A stretch of DNA of 36,621 nucleotides from Gemmatimonadota bacterium (GTDB taxonomy: Bacteria; Gemmatimonadota; Gemmatimonadetes; Palauibacterales; Palauibacteraceae): positions 1-36,621 of the forward strand of contig JAJDWE010000060.1 in NCBI GenBank assembly GCA_022825725.1. The letters run 5' to 3'. Under the pieces are notes generated by a model. It made no database searches and was not told where the DNA came from. It was given only the letters and a program-made list of their open reading frames with translations. This document shows positions 30,068 through 36,621 of the stretch, in pieces; positions within the stretch are counted from its first letter, which is position 1, and each line of letters begins with the position of its first letter. Position numbers and translations under genes: made by a program.

Positions 30068-33036
30068 GCCCATTGTGCGCGGTAACGTTGAATATCGCGG
30101 CCGCGCAAGATCGGAGTGAGGATGTCAGCGGATGTCGGATCTTCGGCAATCAGCTGCTGACGACACTCGTCGTCAACAAGAAATGCCGTATTGTACCCGG
30201 TGAGAATACCACGGTAAATGGAAATATCATCCCAATCGCCGAGAGGCTTACCCCTGGCAAGCATTTTCTCCATCACGCTCCACTCAACGTCCGTGAGAAT
30301 GCTCCACGGCTCGGTCCGGTTGGGACGGACCTGCGCCCATTCCGTAGCGGGAGGGGGGAACTCCCGAGGGTCTTGGACACGGTCGATGTCGACTCCGGGA
30401 AAAGGCTCGGCGGTGCCTCCGGCCCGGAGCACGAGGACACTCGCGTCTACCACTGCATCGAAGACATCCTTCCCCATGTCGATGAGGCGGAGCGGTGTGT
30501 GGCGGCGGTCGAAGTACTCTCGCAACGGCTCACCGTATTTTGCTCTCAACCAGCTGTTGGACGTGATGTACGCCAAGGCGCCCCGCGGGCGAAGAAGCCG
30601 ACAGCCTTTCTCCAAGAAGAGCCCGTAGATGTCGCCGGTGGAGGCGTACGTAGCGAACCCGGCATCTCCATATCGCCTTCTGAGTGTTCCCCCGTCCCTC
30701 TGCAACTGGATGTAGGGTGGATTGCCTATCACGACATCGAAACCGCGCTTGACGCCGAACATGTACTCCGCGTCGAACCACGGGGCGACTTTGTTCTGAT
30801 CGTATGGATCCCAACGGGCGACCTGTTCGGCGGTGTCGGTGGGAAAACCGAGGGCCCCGAGTTCGCCGGCGAGCTGCGTGCGGAGCCGTCGGTCCTCGGT
30901 CATACAGTCGAGCTTGGCTTGTCGTTGGTTGGCGTGGAAGTGCCGCTCCCGGTTCGTCAGGAGTTGACCTTCCAGTTCGCGTACGCGCTGGCTCTCGCTG
31001 GAGAGCGTCCGTTCACGCTGAAGCTCGAGGAGCGCGTCGGCGGCCACGAAACGGGTCTCCAGATTCGGGAGGGGCCTGATGCCTTGGTTTGGAAGCTGCG
31101 GGTCAGGCTCCTGTTCAATCGCAAGAGAGATGAAGAAACGGAGCTTGGCGATCTGACATGCGATGGCTTGGATGTCAGCTCCATAGATGCTGTTCTGGAT
31201 CAAGTAGAGCTTTCGCCCGAAATCATCGGAATAGCGCTGGAACGTACGGCTGATCTCGATCAGATCATCTTCGCGTTCGACCGGATCTCTCGTCTCGTAG
31301 GCGGCAGTTGATCGTTGCGTCGCAGCTTCCTTCTGTAGTTTGAGCCAGAGTTGGTTTTCGGGATCGAGTCTACGCAGTGCAAGGGTGAGCTTGTTGAGAA
31401 CGGCCATCGGAAATGCGCCTGAGCCAACGGCGGGATCCAACACCTTGAGGTCGGCAATTCCTCGAACCACGGCCTCCGTGTCCTCTGGCGCGAACAAGTC
31501 GCCAGCGTCTTCATAGTCGAGGAGATAACGTAGGCGAGCACGCCAGAAGTCCGCATCCCCGTCTTCCGGTTGCGCCTTCTCCGCCAGCGCGATGATGAGA
31601 GCCTCATCCACCATGTAGTCGACGACAGGGCGGGGTGTGTAGTAGGAGCCTGTTTGCCTGCGGGCCGTCTCACGCGTCTCTGGGTTGTACGCCGCGAGGA
31701 GGTGTTCGAACACCTTCCCGAGGAGTTCCGGATCGAGAGCCACCTCGGTTTCCACGGGCGTGTTCTCCTTCACCGTGAACTTGAATCGCTGGAGGAGTGT
31801 GAACAGCCCCGCGTCGTCGAAGAAGAGTGCATCGGGCACGTTCAGGAATTTCCAAGCTCGGCGTCGCGCGCGTTGCGCGTTGGGGCCGTCGGCCGGGTCG
31901 GGGTCGCTGAACATGTCCACCCGCTTGCCGCCGCTGCCCTCGGACTCTTCATCATCCAGGCAGTCAAACAGACCTCCGTTGATGAAGGGCGTCCGCGCCA
32001 TCAACGCTTCGAACCCCTCGATGTCTCGGATGAGGGAACGGTAGCGCCATCGGCTGAACACGCGGTGGCTATCGCGGGTTCGCGTGCTCCAAGCCCGCTG
32101 TTCCGATGGGGCGTTCAACGTGGCGAAGAAGAGGTTCTGCAGGACAGCCCGGTAGTAGTCGGAGCCGCCGAACTCGCGAAGAAGCTCTTCCATCCGCTCT
32201 CGCTTGAACCAATCGTCCGAGACCAGCCCCTTCTCCTTGATGAACCAGACGAACAGCACGCGTGTAATGCACCGGATGACCTGCTGCTCCGAGGGCGCAT
32301 CGGGCGGCCACTCCCCTTCTCGGCAGGCCCGCTCGAACCAGTCGAACAACTGGCGATAAAACCGACGGTTCAAGGGCTCGGTGTCCAAGGCGTTTTCCCA
32401 CGCCGCGTGTAGCTCGTCAAAGCTCCAGCGCTCGTGCTCCCGTGAGAGTTTCTCAAGCGCCAGGCCCGCCAAGATGTCAATGTGAGCGCGATGCGGATCT
32501 TCCGCCCGGACATCCTTCACGAGGGTGACCCTCTCCAACACGTCCCGCGTGGGGTCTCTCTTGTGTGCCCGCCGGTGGACCACGGCCACCGTGAACACAT
32601 TGGCGCCGGCAGGCCTTCGGTAGCGGTATATCACGATGACCGGCATCGCGAAGATGCGATTAACGTTGCGGGTCATGTCCGCCAAGCGACCCCTCGCGTA
32701 TTCCCCTTCCCTCAGTTGGACAGCCATGAAGAGGAAGGACTCGGCCCGACTCTTCTCGAACCCCACCACACCGGAGAGAGCGTCCGAGGCACGAAGTTCG
32801 TCTTCGGTGAACTGGAACACGGCCTGCACATCGGACCAGGCATTGAACGACGCGAGCTGGGTCTCGGTCAGCTCCGCCTCTTTGCACAGATCCAGGAACT
32901 CCGGCACGCCATCAACGGATGGCACTCGGTTGCTACTGTAACCGAGAACGCCGAGGAGGCCAGCTGCGCTCTCTTGGAGTGACCGGTCGGAGAAGGTGCG
33001 GACTTCGTCGCGAATACGGCTCAGAAGATCAGGCAT
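29476..33036 (-). CDS. Eco57I-like N6-adenine DNA methyltransferase with switchable C-terminal specificity domain
   Basis: An 1186-residue protein. An N-terminal helical region of about 480 residues (FLFMAVQLREGEYARGRLAD, ITRVLFVWFIKEKGLVSD) precedes the methylase core: RQTGSYYTPRPVVDYMVDEA, motif I LKVLDPAVGSGAFPMAVLNK, NSIYGADIQAIACQIAKLRF, and motif IV DVVIGNPPYIQLQRDGG, the NPPY of adenine-N6 methylases. GALAYITSNSWLRAKYGEPL follows. From about residue 930 a TaqI-like target-recognition domain runs to the end. The perfect 32-bp repeat falls at codons for RDIQRYRAQW in this domain. The ATG directly follows the helicase TAA with no gap, so expression is coupled. It should set the DNA sequence modified, and probably attacked, by the pair. 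GC content is visibly lower than in the flanking chromosome. Confidence 0.9.
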   Translation of the reverse strand: MPDLLSRIRDEVRTFSDRSLQESAAGLLGVLGYSSNRVPSVDGVPEFLDLCKEAELTETQLASFNAWSDVQAVFQFTEDELRASDALSGVVGFEKSRAESFLFMAVQLREGEYARGRLADMTRNVNRIFAMPVIVIYRYRRPAGANVFTVAVVHRRAHKRDPTRDVLERVTLVKDVRAEDPHRAHIDILAGLALEKLSREHERWSFDELHAAWENALDTEPLNRRFYRQLFDWFERACREGEWPPDAPSEQQVIRCITRVLFVWFIKEKGLVSDDWFKRERMEELLREFGGSDYYRAVLQNLFFATLNAPSEQRAWSTRTRDSHRVFSRWRYRSLIRDIEGFEALMARTPFINGGLFDCLDDEESEGSGGKRVDMFSDPDPADGPNAQRARRRAWKFLNVPDALFFDDAGLFTLLQRFKFTVKENTPVETEVALDPELLGKVFEHLLAAYNPETRETARRQTGSYYTPRPVVDYMVDEALIIALAEKAQPEDGDADFWRARLRYLLDYEDAGDLFAPEDTEAVVRGIADLKVLDPAVGSGAFPMAVLNKLTLALRRLDPENQLWLKLQKEAATQRSTAAYETRDPVEREDDLIEISRTFQRYSDDFGRKLYLIQNSIYGADIQAIACQIAKLRFFISLAIEQEPDPQLPNQGIRPLPNLETRFVAADALLELQRERTLSSESQRVRELEGQLLTNRERHFHANQRQAKLDCMTEDRRLRTQLAGELGALGFPTDTAEQVARWDPYDQNKVAPWFDAEYMFGVKRGFDVVIGNPPYIQLQRDGGTLRRRYGDAGFATYASTGDIYGLFLEKGCRLLRPRGALAYITSNSWLRAKYGEPLREYFDRRHTPLRLIDMGKDVFDAVVDASVLVLRAGGTAEPFPGVDIDRVQDPREFPPPATEWAQVRPNRTEPWSILTDVEWSVMEKMLARGKPLGDWDDISIYRGILTGYNTAFLVDDECRQQLIAEDPTSADILTPILRGRDIQRYRAQWAGLWLIATHNGYNDIPAVHIDNYPAVKRHLDQFYDRLATRYDKGSTPYNLRNCAYHDKFTIPKLFWMDMSPQGRFAYSDANIFCNDKAYFITGESLKWLCAILNSNLVTWMVNRTARTTGAGLVQWQKFVVETIPIPIVSTEQRRPILRTLDRVLKMKKADVAADTSELENHLDHLVYDLYGLRNKEIEMVLKSNTC
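30068..30099 (-). repeat. Inverted repeat, expressed arm inside the methyltransferase gene (32 bp, perfect)
   Basis: The reverse complement of 28766-28797 without mismatch. It lies within the methyltransferase's specificity domain, codons for RDIQRYRAQW. Just outside it the two homologous copies differ (for example GGC against GGT before, AGGGC against CGGCC after), so identity is limited to this block. Confidence 0.9.
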
Positions 33037-36000
33037 TTAAGTGGGATCCGTGATGGCGAGCCAAGTGATCAACTCGAACGCTTCGGCTCCGTGCGGGCTC
33101 TCTGATTGTTTGGTCACCTTGGCCCCACGACTCTTAGTCAGTTCCTTCAGCTCGGCGCTTCGGAACTTCCCGCGAATCCGCCGCACCGCCTGCGCCAGCA
33201 TCTTCTCGTACCGGGCCATCTCCTGCCCATGCCCAGTGTCTCGATCAAAAGCATTCACGAGGTCGGCGAGAGCGTCCTCGCGACCTGCCGCTAGTGCCCG
33301 GCACAGCGACAGGATCTGCTTCGCTTGCTGGAACGAATAGCGCACGGTTCCGTCTTCCCTTACGTACGCAAGGAAGTAGGGGTGGAGGCGGTTTGGAGTT
33401 CGCTCTGCAGCTGCGGTGCGTAGCTTGAGGCAGAATACCACTCCCGGGCGAATCTTTTTTGAATCGCCGACGGCAGTGGCTGGCTCCGGCGGCACCACCG
33501 CGCAGATACCGAATGGCGCGGCTTCGATTTCGGCCCGTCGGGACTGAAGGTATTGCATCAACTCGGCTAGGAAATCATCGAGGGTAAAGTCGCTCATGGA
33601 AACCCCATCGTCCACATCCTCGATGTCGAGGCTCTCCTCCCGTATTCGCCGGAGCTGACGCTCACGGAATCCGAGTTCGTATTGGGCAGCTTGTTCCAAG
33701 GCTTCGACCGAATCGGCGGCGAGCAAGTCGTCCTGTCCGGTCGCCGCCGCAGCGACGAGCGCCATACGAGCCTCGACTCGGTTCTTCAAATCCAGGTAGC
33801 GGTCCAGATCCTGGGTGGGCCAGAAATTGGCCATGGCAACGCGGTGATTGCGGCTGCCGATCCGGTCGATACGTCCGAAACGCTGCATCAGCCGTACCGG
33901 GTTCCAATGAATGTCGTAGTTCACCACAAGATCGCAGTCCTGGAGGTTCTGCCCTTCGGACAGGCAGTCGGTAGCAATCAGGATGTCGATCTGCTCCGCC
34001 CCGCGCGCAGCATCCTGCGCCTTCGGCGCAAATCCTCCGAGAATCTCGGCGAACTTCTTAGACCCGAGCGTGCTCTGATTGCCGCCGCTTCCGGTGACCA
34101 CGGCGATGTGAACTCCGAGCACAGATTGCGCCCACTCGTGGAGATTCTCATAGAGGTATTGGGCTGTGTCCGAGAACGTAGTGAAAACCAACGCTTTCCG
34201 ATTGCGCTCTCCATCCTTGGTAACAGGTGCCTTCCTGACCTTCTGCTCCAGGAGCTCTCGCAGTTTCCTCAGTTTCGCGTCGCGCTCAACCCCGACCTGC
34301 TTCGCCTGACGAAATATCTCGTAGAACATCCGTCGGTCACTCCGCAGATCTTCTTGCCAAGCTCCAAGGTTTAGGTCGATGAGCGGATACCTCCGCCCCT
34401 TTCCAAACGTGAACTCCTCATCTTCTTCGTCCTCATCCGCGAGGAGCGTAACTTGGTGTTTCCCCGGATCCTCCAAGCAACGTTCTATTCGCTGATTCAG
34501 TTCGTCCATCTTACCGAGAATGCGCTCCATCGTGAGCGTGAACGAGTGGACGGAACTCTCCAGTCTCTTGAGAAGGTTCACGCGCATCATGCCGACCAGC
34601 CAATGCTCTCGGTCCCGCTGGTCGAAGTTCAGTTTCGCCTTCTCCTCCTCCAGCTTCGACTTATCCCTCAGGTATTGCGAGGGCATGTAGACGGCGAGCC
34701 GAAACTTGCTAATCCGCTCGTATAGGCTGTCGTATGAGAGTCGGCCCTCGCTATCCGTGGGCGGATGCAGGTTCGTCGGGACATCTCGCTCCGGAAAACC
34801 TCCGATCTTTCGCTCAACCTCGGGATAGGCACGACGGATGTGCTTCCGAGAGCGTGCGATCGTTACGGCGTCGAGGACTGCGAGAAAATCCGCTCCAAGC
34901 CGTTCGAGCAGGGCGCCCTTGTTCCTTTCATTACTCTCCGAAGACTCCTTCTCCCACTTTTGGAATTCCTTTTGCGCCAACCTAAACACGTTTCGGATGT
35001 CGTCGATCCCGACAGTATCCTGGAACGCGTCCTGCTGTTTCTCCGTCATCAGATATATCTGGTTTCGGAGATCGCGGAGGCTTGTGTTCACGGGGGTCGC
35101 CGAGAGCATGAGTACCTTAGTGTGCCCGCCTTCCTTGATTACTTCCTCTAGAAGACGGTTGTAACGACTCCGTGCGATCAGGCTCCCCTCGTCGTCCTTC
35201 CTATCCCGGCCCTCGTTACGGAAATTGTGAGACTCGTCGATCACGATGAGATTGAACGCACTCCAGTTGAAGCCTGCGAGATCGATTCCTCCGGCCATCC
35301 CGCCAGTGCGGCTCAGGTCCGTATGAGCGAGAACGGTGTAGCCCAAGCGGTCCTCGGCGAGCGGGTTGTTTGCTTGGCCAGCCCAGGACGTATAGCGAAT
35401 CCAGTTCTGCTCAAGTTTCTTGGGGCAGAGAACCAGCACTCTGTCGTTATTGATTTCGAAGAACTTGATGACGGCGAGTGCTGTCCACGTTTTTCCGAGT
35501 CCCACGCTGTCGGCGATGATGCAACCGTTGTGCCGCATGAGCCGATTGATCGCACTGACGGCCCCATCCTTCTGGAACGAGAACAAGGCGTTCCAGACCT
35601 TAGTGTCGTGCAAGTGAACGTCTCGGATCAGCCCGTCGCGTTCAGCCTGATCCGCGAGTTTCTCTTCAAGCACGTGGAACAGCGTCTTGTAGTAGACGAA
35701 CTCGGGCGCGTAGTCTTTGCCCAACTTCGCCAAGGCCGTCAGTACGTCCTCCTTTGCATCCCGCGTAAGGTCCTGATCGTTCCAGAGCGCGTCGAACCAA
35801 CGCAGGAGAGGCTCCCGATCCGCTTCCCTACGAAGCTCGATATTCAACTCGATGTTCGGGCTGGCGCCGAGGCCGAGGCCACCCCGCGTGAAGTTGGAAC
35901 TGCCTAGAACTGCCGAGCTGTCCCCGTTTCGCTGAGCCAAGTGGTAGAGCTTCCCGTGCAGAAAGTTGCTCTCCTTGATGGTGCGGATATCGACCTTGCT

Positions 36001-36315
36001 TTGGATCCACGCTTCGCACGCCCGTGCCAGCGGTTTCTGCGCTAGAACGCGCTTGAGCTTGATTCCACCGTCGGCCGTCAACCGGAACGCCTTGTCCGCA
36101 TCCCCTCCAGGGTCCACCACGCCGACGCCCCGCGGCTCACCGTAGAGAAAGCGCATCCCTCGAATCGATTCGAGTTCCGCACGCAAATCGTCGTAGGCGT
36201 AGATCGTGAAGTATGCAGACACGACTGACAGCAGTGTCTCGTCCGTGATCCGATGTCGCAGGAAGTCGCCGACCCTGCGATCGCGGTTGTCGATGATCGC
36301 GTCACGCCTCGTCAT
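33037..36315 (-). CDS. SNF2-family helicase with N-terminal PLD-type nuclease domain
   Basis: About 1092 residues from ATG 36315 (a GTG at 36339 is also possible; neither has a strong ribosome site). The N-terminal 190 residues are a phospholipase-D-like nuclease domain with FLHGKLYHLAQRNGD and GSSNFTRGGLG (HxK and GSxN). The SF2/SNF2 helicase follows: Walker A IADSVGLGKTWTALAVIKFF, DExH-type LIVIDESHNFRNEGRD, motif III MLSATPVNTSLRDLRNQIYL, then an inserted helical region, and the second RecA lobe KALVFTTFSDTAQYLYEN, IATDCLSEGQNLQDCDLVV and the arginine finger QRFGRIDRIGSRNHR. It probably translocates on and cuts DNA at sites chosen by the methyltransferase encoded immediately downstream (TAA then ATG). 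Together they resemble a split version of single-chain translocating restriction enzymes. Confidence 0.9.
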   Translation of the reverse strand: MTRRDAIIDNRDRRVGDFLRHRITDETLLSVVSAYFTIYAYDDLRAELESIRGMRFLYGEPRGVGVVDPGGDADKAFRLTADGGIKLKRVLAQKPLARACEAWIQSKVDIRTIKESNFLHGKLYHLAQRNGDSSAVLGSSNFTRGGLGLGASPNIELNIELRREADREPLLRWFDALWNDQDLTRDAKEDVLTALAKLGKDYAPEFVYYKTLFHVLEEKLADQAERDGLIRDVHLHDTKVWNALFSFQKDGAVSAINRLMRHNGCIIADSVGLGKTWTALAVIKFFEINNDRVLVLCPKKLEQNWIRYTSWAGQANNPLAEDRLGYTVLAHTDLSRTGGMAGGIDLAGFNWSAFNLIVIDESHNFRNEGRDRKDDEGSLIARSRYNRLLEEVIKEGGHTKVLMLSATPVNTSLRDLRNQIYLMTEKQQDAFQDTVGIDDIRNVFRLAQKEFQKWEKESSESNERNKGALLERLGADFLAVLDAVTIARSRKHIRRAYPEVERKIGGFPERDVPTNLHPPTDSEGRLSYDSLYERISKFRLAVYMPSQYLRDKSKLEEEKAKLNFDQRDREHWLVGMMRVNLLKRLESSVHSFTLTMERILGKMDELNQRIERCLEDPGKHQVTLLADEDEEDEEFTFGKGRRYPLIDLNLGAWQEDLRSDRRMFYEIFRQAKQVGVERDAKLRKLRELLEQKVRKAPVTKDGERNRKALVFTTFSDTAQYLYENLHEWAQSVLGVHIAVVTGSGGNQSTLGSKKFAEILGGFAPKAQDAARGAEQIDILIATDCLSEGQNLQDCDLVVNYDIHWNPVRLMQRFGRIDRIGSRNHRVAMANFWPTQDLDRYLDLKNRVEARMALVAAAATGQDDLLAADSVEALEQAAQYELGFRERQLRRIREESLDIEDVDDGVSMSDFTLDDFLAELMQYLQSRRAEIEAAPFGICAVVPPEPATAVGDSKKIRPGVVFCLKLRTAAAERTPNRLHPYFLAYVREDGTVRYSFQQAKQILSLCRALAAGREDALADLVNAFDRDTGHGQEMARYEKMLAQAVRRIRGKFRSAELKELTKSRGAKVTKQSESPHGAEAFELITWLAITDPT

Positions 36316-36477
36316 AACCGGAGAGCCCAATGTTATCACCTATGTTCGCGTCGATGTTGAATGGAGACGCCACAATCCACGGCATCGACGTGTCCGTCAA
36401 CCCAGGTCGCTACCGGAACGTCTCCTGGGAAGTTTGGCACAGATATCTGCCGTTCCAGCCGATTCGAAACGCTCGCG
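36316..36477. other. Island boundary, intergenic
   Basis: 162 bases between the sigma-factor stop and the helicase start. It must contain the helicase-methyltransferase promoter on the minus strand, but I cannot point to convincing -35 and -10 boxes. No coding signal and no clear repeat with the other end of the island (27284-27330) were seen. Confidence 0.35.
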
Positions 36478-36621
36478 TCACCAGAACCCTTCCAGCGCCT
36501 CTCCGTCCGGCGAGGCGCGCAGCTTGTCGAAGGCCCGGTTCCGGATCTGCCGGATGCGCTCGCGGGTCACGCCGAGGAGCGAGCCGATCTCCTCCAGCGT
36601 CATCTCCTCGCCGTCGTCGAG
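36478..36621 (-). CDS. Sigma-70 family RNA polymerase sigma factor, C-terminal end (region 4); 5' part outside window
   Basis: The last 47 residues are visible: LDDGEEMTLEEIGSLLGVTR, then ERIRQIRNRAFDKLRASPDG and the end EALEGFW. This is the region 4.2 helix-turn-helix that reads the -35 box, with the TLEEIGxxLGVTRERIRQI signature of RpoD/RpoS-type factors. The sequence is GC-rich chromosomal DNA, in contrast to the adjoining island. Which sigma factor (primary or alternative) cannot be decided from this fragment. The acidic and tryptophan-ended tail replaces the usual LRxYL of RpoD, which favours a secondary factor. Confidence 0.9.
   Translation of the reverse strand, partial: LDDGEEMTLEEIGSLLGVTRERIRQIRNRAFDKLRASPDGEALEGFW

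Noticed and set aside
28757-30099. Diversity-generating retroelement as the source of specificity variation
   Set aside because: There is no reverse transcriptase and no adenine-biased template/variable repeat pair. The arrangement is an inverted domain copy beside a recombinase.
27330-36315. BREX or DISARM
   Set aside because: PglZ, BrxC, BrxL, DrmA and DrmB homologues are absent; only the methylase and PLD-helicase are present.
1-36621. CRISPR array, rRNA or tRNA genes
   Set aside because: No regularly spaced repeats and no recognisable structural RNA were seen by eye; short RNAs could still be missed.

Overview
The window is high-GC bacterial chromosome from a Gram-negative with many exported proteins. 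The gene families point to Gemmatimonadota or a neighbouring group such as Acidobacteriota: a cytochrome-like DUF1592 / DUF1552 / ankyrin trio, PadR regulators coupled to permease-prefix (HAAS-type) membrane proteins, six-bladed propeller lipoproteins, and an exported S10 peptidase. This taxonomic guess is an inference from gene content only.

Layout. (1) 1-1936: a ketopantoate reductase-like gene cut by the window edge, preceded in its operon by a Pcs60-like acyl-CoA synthetase. (2) 2010-7665: a tightly coupled minus-strand operon of DUF1592 multidomain protein, Tat-exported DUF1552 protein and exported ankyrin-repeat protein. Each start overlaps the previous stop by one base. (3) 7772-14663: two paralogous minus-strand regulatory modules. 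Each starts with a near-identical operator and an almost identical PadR repressor, then HAAS-type membrane proteins (three in one module, one in the other), then a propeller lipoprotein. The second module's propeller gene is frameshifted and its N-terminus looks like the remnant of another HAAS gene. (4) 14725-20223: a compact minus-strand operon of Liv-type binding protein, cytochrome P450, 3Fe-4S ferredoxin, PanB, short-chain dehydrogenase and zinc-less quinone oxidoreductase. (5) 20366-27283: mostly stand-alone genes, namely an exported serine hydrolase, a DUF6165-like protein, a YchF-like GTPase/ATPase, an exported histone-deacetylase-fold amidohydrolase, a lipoprotein of the HpcH/HpaI aldolase family and an S10 carboxypeptidase.

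(6) 27330-36315 is the most interesting part: a lower-GC accessory island holding what looks like a phase-variable restriction-modification or defence locus. A PLD-nuclease/SNF2-helicase gene ends directly against a 1186-residue Eco57I-like adenine methyltransferase gene. Tail to tail with the methyltransferase lies a second, diverged copy of its C-terminal specificity domain with no catalytic part and no obvious start. The active and silent copies share one perfect 32-bp inverted repeat at homologous codons (28766-28797 and 30068-30099). Flipping the 1270 bp between the repeats would exchange the last 196 residues of the methyltransferase for 201 different residues, in frame. A tyrosine recombinase gene lies about 0.5 kb away. 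The simplest reading is a recombinase-driven switch of DNA target specificity.

(7) 36478-36621: the C-terminal end of a housekeeping-type sigma-70 factor (region 4), where ordinary chromosome resumes. I saw no rRNA, tRNA or CRISPR array by eye.
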